Assembly (NCBI RefSeq): GCF_004138335.1
Contig: NZ_RYFW01000001.1
Span: forward strand, 1,116,001-1,180,000
Length of the DNA: 64,000 nt
DNA from: Peristeroidobacter agariperforans
GTDB taxonomy: Bacteria > Pseudomonadota > Gammaproteobacteria > Steroidobacterales > Steroidobacteraceae
Direction of reading: 5' to 3'
A program made the translations under genes and the position numbers. This document shows, piece after piece, positions 49,200-57,512 of this stretch. Numbering within the stretch: position 1 is the first letter of the stretch; every line of letters starts with the position of its first letter. The notes beneath the pieces are model-generated. The model was not told the origin of the DNA, ran no database searches, and saw only the letters and a program-made list of their open reading frames with translations.

Positions 49200-49823
49200 C
49201 TATTTACGGGCCAACTTCGCGCGGACGCCGCCCTGATCGGGGGCCAGCGCTCGCCTACGGGCAGCGGCGCTCACCGTGGAAACGTAGGGCGAATCCTTAT
49301 CGAAGAACCGCCAGGGCTTCTTGGCCCAGTCGCCGGCATAATCCACGCCGATCCGGGGCGCCCGGGCAACCTTCGGCGGCCGATATCGGGTCGGCTTCTC
49401 CAGCCACAAGGTGTCGCCGAGCAGATCGGCCCCATTCAGGCCGCGATCTATGTGTAGGGCACGACATAACAGGCCCGGCCCATGGGACGAGTTAGTAATT
49501 CCCTTCACCGGCTCCAGCCCTCGCAACAGCACTGCGTGCGGCGTTCCATGCGCAGCCGTCACGATGTTCAGGCAGTTCCAGAAGCCGTAAATCAAGTACA
49601 CATACGCGTGTCCGGGCGGCCCGAACATCACCTCGGTCCGCTTGGTTCGCCCGCGTGAAGAATGCGCCGCCAGGTCATGCGGCCCTTTGTACGCTTCGGT
49701 CTCCACGATACGACCCACCTGCTCGCCCTCCGGTCCCGCGTGAACCAAATGCATGCCGAGCAGATCGCGGGCGACCAGCAGAGTCTCTCGAGCATAGAAA
49801 TCGCGGCTGAGTTTGGTGGCCAT
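49200..49823 (-). CDS. 3-methyladenine DNA glycosylase (AAG/MPG type)
   Basis: A 207-residue base-excision repair enzyme that removes alkylated purines. It has the AAG features LVARDLLGMHLVH, GRIVETEAYKGPHDLAAHSSRGRT (catalytic Glu in VETEAY), MFGPPGHAYVYLIYGFWNCLNIVT, VLLRGLEPV, GPGLLCRAL and a C-terminal PRIGVDYAGDWAKKPWRFF. The start is ATG at 49823; an upstream frame to 49871 lacks family residues. A TATAAT lies only six bases before the ATG, so the message may be leaderless. It is divergent from the SRPBCC-ArsR pair. Confidence 0.93.
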   Translation of the reverse strand: MATKLSRDFYARETLLVARDLLGMHLVHAGPEGEQVGRIVETEAYKGPHDLAAHSSRGRTKRTEVMFGPPGHAYVYLIYGFWNCLNIVTAAHGTPHAVLLRGLEPVKGITNSSHGPGLLCRALHIDRGLNGADLLGDTLWLEKPTRYRPPKVARAPRIGVDYAGDWAKKPWRFFDKDSPYVSTVSAAARRRALAPDQGGVRAKLARK

Positions 49824-49829
49824 CGACAC

Positions 49830-49835
49830 ATTATA
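49830..49835 (-). promoter_or_regulatory. Perfect -10 box six bases before the glycosylase ATG
   Basis: TATAAT on the minus strand is followed by GTGTCG and then the ATG, so transcription would begin at or within a base or two of the start codon. No good -35 hexamer at 16-18 bases was seen. Confidence 0.5.
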
Positions 49836-49861
49836 GAGAGAACCTCCGCGCCGCCGGCGAC

Positions 49862-49880
49862 TGACAACCAATCGGTTGCA
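49862..49880. promoter_or_regulatory. ArsR-type operator 1
   Basis: TGACAACCAATCGGTTGCA has the dyad CAACC-N4-GGTTG and overlaps the -35 hexamer. It is the reverse-orientation partner of the site at 49905. Confidence 0.65.
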
Positions 49881-49905
49881 CTTGATCGCCGGCCAGAGTT
49901 ATATT
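49876..49905 (+). promoter_or_regulatory. Promoter of the SRPBCC-arsR operon
   Basis: TTGCAC (49876-49881) and TATATT (49900-49905) are 18 bases apart, ending 30 bases before the SRPBCC ATG. Both hexamers are overlapped by ArsR-type operators. Confidence 0.6.
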
Positions 49906-49923
49906 GCAACCATCGGGTTGTCA
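49905..49923. promoter_or_regulatory. ArsR-type operator 2
   Basis: TGCAACCATCGGGTTGTCA is the reverse complement of operator 1 except in its central four bases. It covers the end of the -10 box and the predicted start. Centres are 43 bases apart. Confidence 0.65.
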
Positions 49924-49935
49924 GTGGAGCGGGTC

Positions 49936-50382
49936 ATGCACAGCATCGAACGAAAGGTCTTACTGCGCGCGCCGCGCAGCCGCGTCTGGAACGCGCTCAC
50001 GGATGTGAAAAAATTCTCCCAATGGTTCTGCGGCGATTCGGTCGAGGGTGCATTCGCGCCTGGCGCGCGAGTGCACGTGAATGCCAGCGCCGAACAGGGC
50101 GGGAACTTCGACATCTTCGTGCAGGAGATGCAGCCGGAGCATTTGTTCACATGGCGCTGGCACCCGGGCGCGCACGATTCGTCGCTCGACTATGCGAAGG
50201 AGCCGACGACGCTGGTGGAATTCAAACTGGCGGACGCGGAGGGCGGCACGCTACTGACCATCACCGAGTCCGGCTTCGACGCCATTTCACTCGCGCGTCG
50301 AGCCAAAGTGTTCGGTCAGAACAATCAAGGCTGGGACGATCAGGTCAGAAACCTGGAGCGCTATGTCAACCAAGCGGCCTGA
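49936..50382 (+). CDS. SRPBCC (AHSA1-like) domain protein
   Basis: A 148-residue protein of the START/AHSA1 hydrophobic-pocket fold: MHSIERKVLLRAPRSRVWNALTDVKKFSQWFCGDSVEGAFAPGA, then FTWRWHP and TLLTITESGFDAI. Such proteins often pair with an ArsR gene and may bind a small hydrophobic ligand. The ATG at 49936 has GGAG nine bases upstream. It overlaps the arsR gene by 20 bases. Ligand and role are unknown. Confidence 0.86.
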   Translation: MHSIERKVLLRAPRSRVWNALTDVKKFSQWFCGDSVEGAFAPGARVHVNASAEQGGNFDIFVQEMQPEHLFTWRWHPGAHDSSLDYAKEPTTLVEFKLADAEGGTLLTITESGFDAISLARRAKVFGQNNQGWDDQVRNLERYVNQAA

Positions 50383-50707
50383 GCTCAGGCTCAAAGCCTC
50401 CGCCCCGATCTTCGCGGCGCTCGGCGATGAAACGCGGCTGCGGCTGGTGATTTTCCTGTCCGCAGCCGGCCCCTCGTCGACCGCGACGTTGACTGCAAAT
50501 GTCGACGTCACGCGTCAGGCGGTCGCGAAACATCTACGTGTGATGAAAGACGCTGGTTTGGTCACCAGCGTCTATCAAGGCCGAGACAGCGTGTGGCAAA
50601 TCGAGTCGTCACAACTCGAAGAGGCACAACGCTGTATCGAGCTCATCACCTCGCGCTGGGATCATGCAATCGATCGCCTGCGCGCCATGGTCGAGAAAGA
50701 TCAGTAG
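50363..50707 (+). CDS. ArsR family transcriptional regulator
   Basis: A 114-residue winged-helix repressor: APIFAALGDETRLRLVIFLSAAGPSSTATLTANVDVTRQAVAKHLRVMKDAGLVTSVYQGRDSVWQI. It lacks the metal-binding Cys of arsenic sensors, as expected for the ArsR group paired with SRPBCC proteins. It overlaps the upstream SRPBCC gene, so the two are coupled. It probably binds the two CAACC-N4-GGTTG operators over their promoter as an autorepressor. Confidence 0.9.
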   Translation: MSTKRPELRLKASAPIFAALGDETRLRLVIFLSAAGPSSTATLTANVDVTRQAVAKHLRVMKDAGLVTSVYQGRDSVWQIESSQLEEAQRCIELITSRWDHAIDRLRAMVEKDQ

Positions 50708-53223
50708 GGCTCGGCGCGGACCATGGCTCTCGCGTTGAATACCACGTGCGTTTCGGTGACTCCGCCGTGTTCGGTCAAGAAAGTCGATGGCGAGGACCAG
50801 AGCGTCGCGCCGGTGGTGGCGGAAAAGATCTTGTTGTGCTCAGGCGCATAAATGCTATCGCCCGAGACCACCTGGAACCGGCGAATCCGCGGAAGCGTCG
50901 GCGTGTTGAGGGGCAGTCCCTGGGCGTTGACCACGACCGCTTCGATATATCCACCCGGGAAGCCCGGTTCGTAGCGGTTCACGAACAGCCGATCTTCATC
51001 GAGCCAACCCACCGGGAACCCAGCGGCCGTGCCAACCAGGTTCGCGTTCGTGTAGACCCACGCGGTGGATTGAGAGACGGGGCCTCGATCCGTCGCGGCG
51101 AAGGACAGTGCGCTCGGCGAGAGCACAGGAGCCACCTCGGCTCCGGCAAGCTCATCGTTCGACACCGTGATCGTATCCGACCACAGTACCGAGCCGCCCG
51201 GCAAGGCAATCACAGCACGAGCAAGCTGGTTACTCGTCGCCGTGCGCCGGCTCGTGCTGAATGTTTGACCGGAGCTTGCCAGGGCGAAATCCGTCAGTAC
51301 GGTGGTTCCAGAAGTAGCCAAAGAGGTGATCTCGGTCGCCGACGGCAGCGAGAACGCTTTGAGGGTTACGCTGGAGCCGAGCAGGTCGGCTGCCGCTATC
51401 ACCGTGCCATCGTCGGACGACTGGAGCTTGCTGGCGCGGAAGTCGATCGTGCCAGCCGGCTGCAGAGTGCCAGCGTCGAAATAGAAGATCTTGTCGGCGG
51501 CGGTCGCCACCGCGATGAAGTCGCTGCCGGCGCCGATGTCCCTGACCAAGCCGTAGCTGAAGTAATCCGGGGTGCCACTCGTCACGTCGGCAAGCACGCC
51601 GTCGTTGTTCAGCACCGTCCAATCGGTGCTGGAGGTAGCGGCGAACGCCAGCAGGTCCCGAATCGGATCGGAGTAGGTGGTTTTCACCGGCGCGGCGCCG
51701 GACAAATCGATTACTTCGAGCCCGGCCTGGCCTTCGAAGTCCACCAGGATGGCGTCAGCCGACGCGAACACCCGCTCCATGTCGGCGTTGAGGGCGCCAT
51801 CGAAAGCGGGGTAGTTGATGGTCGGCGTGGTGCTCGACGGGTCGATCTCGTAGATGTTGATGCCTTCCCCCGCATTGGTTCGGAACGTCCAGAACCAGTT
51901 TCCCTGTCCAGTGAGACGCTCGATGTGCGGCAGCGTCTGCGAATCGGCCAGGACGCCATCTGCGGAATAGATCCAGAGCGTGTTGGAAAGACTGGTGATG
52001 AAATGTTCGCCATCCAGGAACCAGGAATGCGCCTGCCCCAGCAGCGGGCTGCTGGTGGTGGACGTGCCAGCCGGTAGCGAGATGCGTTCCAGCACCTGGA
52101 CGCCACCCGAGTTGTTCAGCAGGCGGAGCTCGCCGGGCGCAGCAAACACCTTGGCCGAGTTGTAACTGCCGGCCTTGGAGAACAACAAAGCGCCGCTGGG
52201 GGAGTAAACAGACAGACCCGTGGCGGTCGAGACAGCTGCATAGCTGCCGTCAGTGGCCAATTGCCACCAACCGGTGACCGACGAGCGGGGAATCGTCCCG
52301 AGCAACTGTCCGTCGGAGGAGTCTCGCAGCTCCAGGCCGTCTCGCGTCCACAGAGCGAAGGTCGGTCCCGCAAGGTCGATCTTTACATTGCAGCTCTCAG
52401 CGTAGATTCCGTAACAGCGCGTCTCGCCCTGAGCCAGGTTGACCTGGGTCTGAGCATTCCACAATGCCCAGTGGCCAAAGCCGTCGGCCCCCAGCACGCG
52501 ATCCCCTTCCTGGTCGAGAACCCGCTCGTCGCTATAGGACGCAGTCTTGACAAGGCCGAGGCCTAGATCGATCAACACGCCGGATTCGACGCCGATGGTC
52601 AACGCGACCGAATCGGTTCCTACCGCGTTTTCGGCAGTCACGGTATAGCTCGCCGGCGCGCTCATCTCGGTCGGCGTCCCGCTAATCGTGCCGTCGGCCG
52701 TGTTGAAGCTGAGCCCCGCCGGCAGCGGATTGTCGATGGCCCAAGTTGCGACCGGGCCGCCGCTGTTTTGCGGTGAAATGGTCGTGACTGCCAGGTCACG
52801 CACCAGCTTGAGCTCGGTTGAGCCGTAACCGATGCTCGGAGCTGCGTCGATGACGCTGAAAGAGATGGTGGTCGAGGTGCTGCCGCCGCTGTTGCTCGCT
52901 GTAACCGTATAGGTCGTCGCCGCGATGCCGGCAGTGGGCGTTCCGGAGATCACGCCGGTCGTGGAATTCAAAGTGAGACCGGCTGGCAGGGCGGGGCTGA
53001 CGGAATAGCTCGTCACCGTGCCCGTCACCGTGGGCGTGAGCGCCGTGATTGGCTTGGAGACCGCGAATACAGGTGTGGAGGAGGAGGAGGAGTAGCTGAG
53101 ACCGCTGGGTGCGGCAACCGCCGCGGGTGGTGGATTCGAACTTCCGCCGCCTCCGCCGCCGCCGCCTCCGCCGCAGGCCCCGAGAACGAGAAAGGGAATC
53201 ACCAATAAAACGCGGCTGTGCAT
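50701..53223 (-). CDS. Poly-Gly lipoprotein with Ig-like (He_PIG) domains
   Basis: An 840-residue surface or periplasmic lipoprotein. The signal MHSRVLLVIPFLVLGACGG has a lipobox with Cys17, then ten consecutive Gly and a Ser/Pro linker. Two putative Ig domains follow (about 40-210; PALPAGLTLNSTTGVISGTPT and PLPAGLSFNTADGTISGTPT are typical He_PIG repeats). The remaining 600 residues are beta-strand-rich with repeats of aromatic and Gly residues, perhaps a propeller. The ATG at 53223 has GGAG nine bases upstream and is preferred to GTG 53250. Function unknown; tail-to-tail overlap with arsR. Confidence 0.8.
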   Translation of the reverse strand: MHSRVLLVIPFLVLGACGGGGGGGGGGSSNPPPAAVAAPSGLSYSSSSSTPVFAVSKPITALTPTVTGTVTSYSVSPALPAGLTLNSTTGVISGTPTAGIAATTYTVTASNSGGSTSTTISFSVIDAAPSIGYGSTELKLVRDLAVTTISPQNSGGPVATWAIDNPLPAGLSFNTADGTISGTPTEMSAPASYTVTAENAVGTDSVALTIGVESGVLIDLGLGLVKTASYSDERVLDQEGDRVLGADGFGHWALWNAQTQVNLAQGETRCYGIYAESCNVKIDLAGPTFALWTRDGLELRDSSDGQLLGTIPRSSVTGWWQLATDGSYAAVSTATGLSVYSPSGALLFSKAGSYNSAKVFAAPGELRLLNNSGGVQVLERISLPAGTSTTSSPLLGQAHSWFLDGEHFITSLSNTLWIYSADGVLADSQTLPHIERLTGQGNWFWTFRTNAGEGINIYEIDPSSTTPTINYPAFDGALNADMERVFASADAILVDFEGQAGLEVIDLSGAAPVKTTYSDPIRDLLAFAATSSTDWTVLNNDGVLADVTSGTPDYFSYGLVRDIGAGSDFIAVATAADKIFYFDAGTLQPAGTIDFRASKLQSSDDGTVIAAADLLGSSVTLKAFSLPSATEITSLATSGTTVLTDFALASSGQTFSTSRRTATSNQLARAVIALPGGSVLWSDTITVSNDELAGAEVAPVLSPSALSFAATDRGPVSQSTAWVYTNANLVGTAAGFPVGWLDEDRLFVNRYEPGFPGGYIEAVVVNAQGLPLNTPTLPRIRRFQVVSGDSIYAPEHNKIFSATTGATLWSSPSTFLTEHGGVTETHVVFNARAMVRAEPY

Positions 53224-53343
53224 GATCATCGTCTCCGTCGACAAACGCACTTCGTCTGTATGTTTGGATTTATTTTTGCTGAGAACGGGTCGGAGAATAG
53301 CGCCCCCGTCGCTTCGATGTCAGCCTGAAAATCTGAAATTATG

Positions 53344-53913
53344 TCAGCTGTCGGCGCCGAGATGACTCGGCCAGTGACCGTGCAACTGCATGACATCCAG
53401 CTCGACCTGGCCCCTGTCGAGGTCGGCTGATTTCAGTTTGATCCGCATGAACTCGAGCGAGTCGCCGCGCTCGTAGTAATAGAAGACCGAGCTGCGGTGC
53501 TCGTCGCGGCTCGCGCGGGGAATCACATATTCGTTGAATGCGGTTTCGTGAACCAGCGGACCGCAGCTCAGTTGCGCTCCACCGAACTGGACACAGATGT
53601 GCGCAGCTTCGAGATCGCTACCGTCGACGATATTTTTGACACTGATCCGAAAGCGAGGTGGCAGGCCGACGGCGGTGGCGAGCACGTCGAGCGACTCGCC
53701 GACATTGATGCGAACGACCTTGCGCGAGCGATCGACACGCTGCGAATCGGCGACGCGAACAGTAGGCGAGTCGCGGTAGACGATGGGAGCGGGCGGCCGG
53801 GCGGCAGTGCGCGTGGCCGTCACGGGCAGGTGCTGGCGCCGCCAGTACAGTGCACCGACGATGAAGGCCGTCAGGCCAATCACGAGCCAAAGCTGTTGCA
53901 ACACGTATTCCAT
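53344..53913 (-). CDS. Membrane-anchored protein of unknown function
   Basis: A 189-residue protein. An N-terminal transmembrane helix (LQQLWLVIGLTAFIVGALYW) is followed by a basic/Pro linker (RRQHLPVTATRTAARPPAPI). A globular domain of about 120 residues follows with VVRINVGESLDVLATAVGLPPRFRISVKNIVDGSDLEAAHICVQFGG and QVELDVMQLHGHW. I do not recognise a family. Its neighbours (lipoprotein, flavodoxin-fold protein) do not indicate a role. No strong ribosome-binding site precedes the ATG. Confidence 0.65.
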   Translation of the reverse strand: MEYVLQQLWLVIGLTAFIVGALYWRRQHLPVTATRTAARPPAPIVYRDSPTVRVADSQRVDRSRKVVRINVGESLDVLATAVGLPPRFRISVKNIVDGSDLEAAHICVQFGGAQLSCGPLVHETAFNEYVIPRASRDEHRSSVFYYYERGDSLEFMRIKLKSADLDRGQVELDVMQLHGHWPSHLGADS

Positions 53914-54124
53914 TTCACATCTAGGGGCGCTGAAGGAGCGTCCTTCTCCTTGTTATCGGCAGGTCGCCGTTGCAACTGATGTGACCGGGTTCGAGGTCCT
54001 GACAATCGCCGTGCGACTCAATGTGTCACCGGAGTGTCTGGGCCAGGCGCCAGAAAATCGAGCGACTGTGTCACAGCTTGTGACGCACTCGATGGTCGTG
54101 AAATAACTTATTCCCTCGCGGCGC

Positions 54125-54613
54125 TCACAGCACGCCGAGCGCGAGGCCCGCCGCCAGCGTCTGACCCAACTCCGCGCATCGCTCGCGATCTGTTTCGCTC
54201 AGGTCGCCTTTGACGATCAGCGGTTCGGCGCATTGTTTCCAGCGATAACCCAGGGCGATGCGTTCGATGGAGCTGACAGCGCCCGTGCCATCGTTGCCGG
54301 CGCTGACGAAGACCGCGTACGGCAGGGCATCGACGCGGCCTTGCACCGGGTAGAACGTGCGATCGAAAAAATCCTTGATGGCGCCCGCCATGTAGCCGAA
54401 GTGCTCGGGCGTGCCGATCAGCAATCCATGCGCCCAGAGCAAATCATCGACGCCCGCCTCGAGCGCCGGCAGAGCGCGTAGCTCGATCTCCTCGCCCGCA
54501 TCGGCGATACCTTGCTTCACCGCTTCGACCATCGCATGCGTTCGGCCGCCGGCATGGCCGGCGTAGATCAACAACAGGTGAGGGCGAGTTGAGGACGGCA
54601 ATGCGGACCACAT
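54125..54613 (-). CDS. Flavodoxin-fold NAD(P)H oxidoreductase-like protein
   Basis: A 162-residue protein of the flavodoxin/NADPH-dependent FMN reductase superfamily. LLLIYAGHAGGRTHAMVEAVKQGI is the phosphate-binding strand-loop-helix, followed by LLIGTPEHFGYMAGAIKDFFDRTFYPVQGRV and FVSAGNDGTGAV, the flavin-loop positions. It probably binds FMN and reduces a quinone or similar acceptor. It is divergent from the M28 peptidase gene with only 46 bases between starts. Confidence 0.8.
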   Translation of the reverse strand: MWSALPSSTRPHLLLIYAGHAGGRTHAMVEAVKQGIADAGEEIELRALPALEAGVDDLLWAHGLLIGTPEHFGYMAGAIKDFFDRTFYPVQGRVDALPYAVFVSAGNDGTGAVSSIERIALGYRWKQCAEPLIVKGDLSETDRERCAELGQTLAAGLALGVL

Positions 54614-54659
54614 CTGTTACAGTTCTTGGTCACCGTAACTCGTTTCACTGGAGTTCCGA

Positions 54660-56399
54660 ATGTATACCGTTTCGCGACCGGTACGGTCGCTGTCAGCGCT
54701 GCTCCTTGCAGCAGCAATGCTCACCGCGCTGGGTTGCAAGCCCAAGGAACCGAAGCCGGTGCCGACGCCTGAAACTGCCGCGAGCCCGGTCAGAGACGAG
54801 GCGAAGAGCGCATCGTCACAGATCGCGGCCGACTATCTGCGCGAGCAGATTACAAAGATTTCATCCGATGAATTCGAAGGCCGCGCACCCGCGACGCCGG
54901 GCGACGTCAAGGCTCGTCAGTACATCGCGGACCAGTTGCAGCAGATCGGCTTCGCGCCGGGCGGCGCCGATGGCAGCTATCAGCAATCCTTCGACGTGGT
55001 CGGCGTCACCGCCCAGATGCCCAAGCAATGGTCCTTCAAGAAGGACGGCAAAACCGCATCGTTCAAATGGTGGGATCAATACATCGCCGGCAGCGGTGTG
55101 CAGGCCGAGAAAGGCTCGATCAAGAACGCCGAGGTGGTGTTCGTAGGCTATGGCATCCAGGCGCCCGAGTTCGGCTGGGACGATTTCAAGGGCCAGGATC
55201 TGAAGGGCAAAGTGTTGTTGATGTTGAACAACGATCCGGATTGGGATCCGGAGCTGTTCGGCGGCGACACGCGCTTGTACTACGGCCGCTGGAGCTACAA
55301 GTACGAGAGCGCAGCGCGCCAGGGTGCGGCCGGTGCGATCATCATTCACACCACGCCGTCGGCGGGCTATCCGTTCCAGGTGGTGCAGAGCTCGTGGTCG
55401 GGCGAGCAAGTGGAATTGCCGGCTGAGGACGAGCCGCGCATCCAGGTCAAAGGCTGGCTCACCGAGGAAGCGTCACGCGAGCTGACGAAGCTCGCCGGGC
55501 AGGATCTGGATCAGCTGGTGCAAGCGGCGAAATCCAAGGATTTCAAGCCGGTTTCGCTCGGCGTCACGACGTCGTTCGACTTCAAGAACAAGTTGAACCG
55601 CTCCAGCACCGCGAATGTGTACGGGGTGCTCAAGGGCAGCGATCCCGAGCTCAGCGACGAGTATGTGATCTACACCGCGCACCACGATCATCTCGGTATC
55701 GGCGAGCCCGATGCGGAAGGCGACAAGATCTTCAACGGCGCGATGGACAACGCGTCCGGCGTGGCGCAGGTGCTCGCGATCGGCAAGGCCTTCAAGGCGC
55801 TGCCGCAGCCGCCGAAGCGCTCCATCATGCTGTTGATGGTCGCTGCCGAAGAGCAGGGCCTGCTGGGCTCGAAGTATTACGCCGAGCATCCGACCGTGCC
55901 GCCCGCCAAGATCGTCGCGAACATCAACATCGATGGCGGCAACATTCTCGGTCGCGCCAAGGACATCGTATTCGTCGGCAAAGGCAAATCGACCATCGAC
56001 GATTACGTGAATGCCATTGCCAAGCTGCAGGACCGAGTCGTGACACCCGATCAATTCCCGGATCGCGGCTTCTTCTACCGCTCCGACCAGTTCAATTTCG
56101 CGAAGATCGGCGTGCCTGCGCTGTATCTCGATACCGGCACCAAGTTCATCGGCAAGCCCGAGGGCTGGGGCAAGGAACAGCACGCGGAGTTCGAAGAGCA
56201 CCATTATCACCAGCAGTCCGACGAGATCTCGGACAGCTGGAACTACGACGGCATGATCGAAGATGCGCAGCTGCTGTTCTACGTCGGCGACAACGTGGCG
56301 AACGCGGCAGAGGCGGATCTGCCGAAGTGGCTGCCGGGAGACGAGTTCGAAGCGGCGCGCAAGGCGTCGCAGGCGCAGCTCAGCACCAAGGCCGAATAA
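54660..56399 (+). CDS. M28 family zinc metallopeptidase (lipoprotein)
   Basis: A 579-residue predicted lipoprotein (MYTVSRPVRSLSALLLAAAM then LTALGC, Cys26). A PA-type insert lies at about 110-260. The M28 metal ligands are seen as TAHHDHLG (about 339-346), NGAMDNASG (Asp363), AAEEQG (Glu397-398), NIDGG (Asp425) and a His-rich EEHHYHQQSDE (about 512-522). It should be an aminopeptidase acting in the periplasm or on the surface. GGAG lies six bases before the ATG; a bidirectional-looking hairpin terminator follows. It opens a peptide-related block. Confidence 0.9.
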   Translation: MYTVSRPVRSLSALLLAAAMLTALGCKPKEPKPVPTPETAASPVRDEAKSASSQIAADYLREQITKISSDEFEGRAPATPGDVKARQYIADQLQQIGFAPGGADGSYQQSFDVVGVTAQMPKQWSFKKDGKTASFKWWDQYIAGSGVQAEKGSIKNAEVVFVGYGIQAPEFGWDDFKGQDLKGKVLLMLNNDPDWDPELFGGDTRLYYGRWSYKYESAARQGAAGAIIIHTTPSAGYPFQVVQSSWSGEQVELPAEDEPRIQVKGWLTEEASRELTKLAGQDLDQLVQAAKSKDFKPVSLGVTTSFDFKNKLNRSSTANVYGVLKGSDPELSDEYVIYTAHHDHLGIGEPDAEGDKIFNGAMDNASGVAQVLAIGKAFKALPQPPKRSIMLLMVAAEEQGLLGSKYYAEHPTVPPAKIVANINIDGGNILGRAKDIVFVGKGKSTIDDYVNAIAKLQDRVVTPDQFPDRGFFYRSDQFNFAKIGVPALYLDTGTKFIGKPEGWGKEQHAEFEEHHYHQQSDEISDSWNYDGMIEDAQLLFYVGDNVANAAEADLPKWLPGDEFEAARKASQAQLSTKAE

Positions 56400-56417
56400 A
56401 TATTCTCAGATTGAACA

Positions 56418-56453
56418 GGGCTCGTCGGTGCAAGCCGACGAGCCCTTTCTTTT
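56418..56453 (+). terminator. Rho-independent terminator of the M28 gene
   Basis: GGGCTCGTCGG-TGCAAG-CCGACGAGCCC followed by TTTCTTTT. Eleven-base stem; the opposing GntR gene stops inside it. Confidence 0.93.
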
Positions 56454-57237
56454 AGCCTGAATCCCGCACCAGCCGGCTGTCGGTCCAGTTATCGGGCCAG
56501 CGCTTCACCGGCATATCCGTGATCGCCAGGCGAATCAGCTCGGCCATCGAAGTTCTGGCTCGTTCCGTGTCTTTTGCTTCGATGGCCTCGAACACGCGCC
56601 AGTGTTCGGGCAACGGATCGCGCTTCAGTGCATGCTCGCGTTGTTTGAATTCCGTGAGCGCGTGCACCGCGGCGGCCACGCCATTTGTCAGTGAAATGAT
56701 GAAAGGATTGCGGGTCGCACGCAGCAGCTCGGAGTGAAAATCACGATCGGCAATGCGGCCTGCTTCGACATTCACCGTGTGCAGGCCCATCCGCTCGAGC
56801 GCGTTGCGCATGACTTCGAGATTCTTGTCGTTGCGGCGAGCGGCTGCGATCGCTGCCGCTTCGGGCTCGATGATCGTGCGCAATTCAAACAACCCTTGCA
56901 GCACTTCCAATTCGGGCTCGCCTGCGAAGACCCACGCGAGCACATCCGGATCCAGCAAATGCCATTGCTCGACCGCGCTCACGCGCGTGCCGGTGCGGGT
57001 TCGACTCTGCACCAGCCCCTTCGCGGCGAGCATGCGCACCGCTTCTCGATAGGCGGAGCGGGAAACTTTCAACTGACCGCTCGCTTCGATCTCGCCAGCC
57101 AGCACATGACCCGGACGATAACGGCCCGACACGATGCGCAGACCGAGATCGCGCGCAATGGAGCTGTGCAGGTGCAGTTCTTTGCGATTTTTCCGCTCGC
57201 CACCGGCGGTAACTTGATCGGGCTTGATAACGGGCAT
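56452..57237 (-). CDS. GntR/FadR subfamily transcriptional regulator
   Basis: A 261-residue regulator. The winged helix-turn-helix is LGLRIVSGRYRPGHVLAGEIEASGQLKVSRSAYREAVRMLAAKGLVQSRTRTGTRV, followed by an FCD effector domain (FELRTIIEPEAAAIAAARR, DFHSELLRATRNPFIISL, HWRVFEAIEAKDTERARTSMAELI). The ATG at 57237 is chosen for its AGAAGG five bases upstream; GTG at 57300 would add 21 residues. It is divergent from the second TonB receptor, which it probably controls. FCD regulators often sense sugar acids or other small carboxylates. Confidence 0.88.
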   Translation of the reverse strand: MPVIKPDQVTAGGERKNRKELHLHSSIARDLGLRIVSGRYRPGHVLAGEIEASGQLKVSRSAYREAVRMLAAKGLVQSRTRTGTRVSAVEQWHLLDPDVLAWVFAGEPELEVLQGLFELRTIIEPEAAAIAAARRNDKNLEVMRNALERMGLHTVNVEAGRIADRDFHSELLRATRNPFIISLTNGVAAAVHALTEFKQREHALKRDPLPEHWRVFEAIEAKDTERARTSMAELIRLAITDMPVKRWPDNWTDSRLVRDSG

Positions 57238-57432
57238 CGGCGCCTTCTGGACATCGCGCATGCGACCGTGCGGATTGTCCGGGTGCGCCGCGGCGATCAC
57301 AAGTGAATGCGCGGATGGCGCCTGCGTCGCATTCTGTGGGATAGCATAACCATATGTTCTGATTGATATTTATTTAAGTCTCGGCCTCGACGCGGACGCC
57401 GGCCCGGGCTGCCTCGCAATCGCAATCTTGAT

Positions 57433-57468
57433 TTGTCCGACATTTTGCAGATAGCATTTGTCTGAGAA
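57433..57468. promoter_or_regulatory. Candidate GntR operator pair
   Basis: TTGTCCGACAT (57433-57443) is close to the FCD-GntR plan TnGTnnnACnA, and TTGTCTGAGAA (57458-57468) repeats its left half 25 bases on. They lie just upstream of the receptor start. Confidence 0.4.
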
Positions 57469-57512
57469 ATCAACTTCGGCCGTACAGACGGCAGCTTTGG
57501 GGGGATAGCAAC

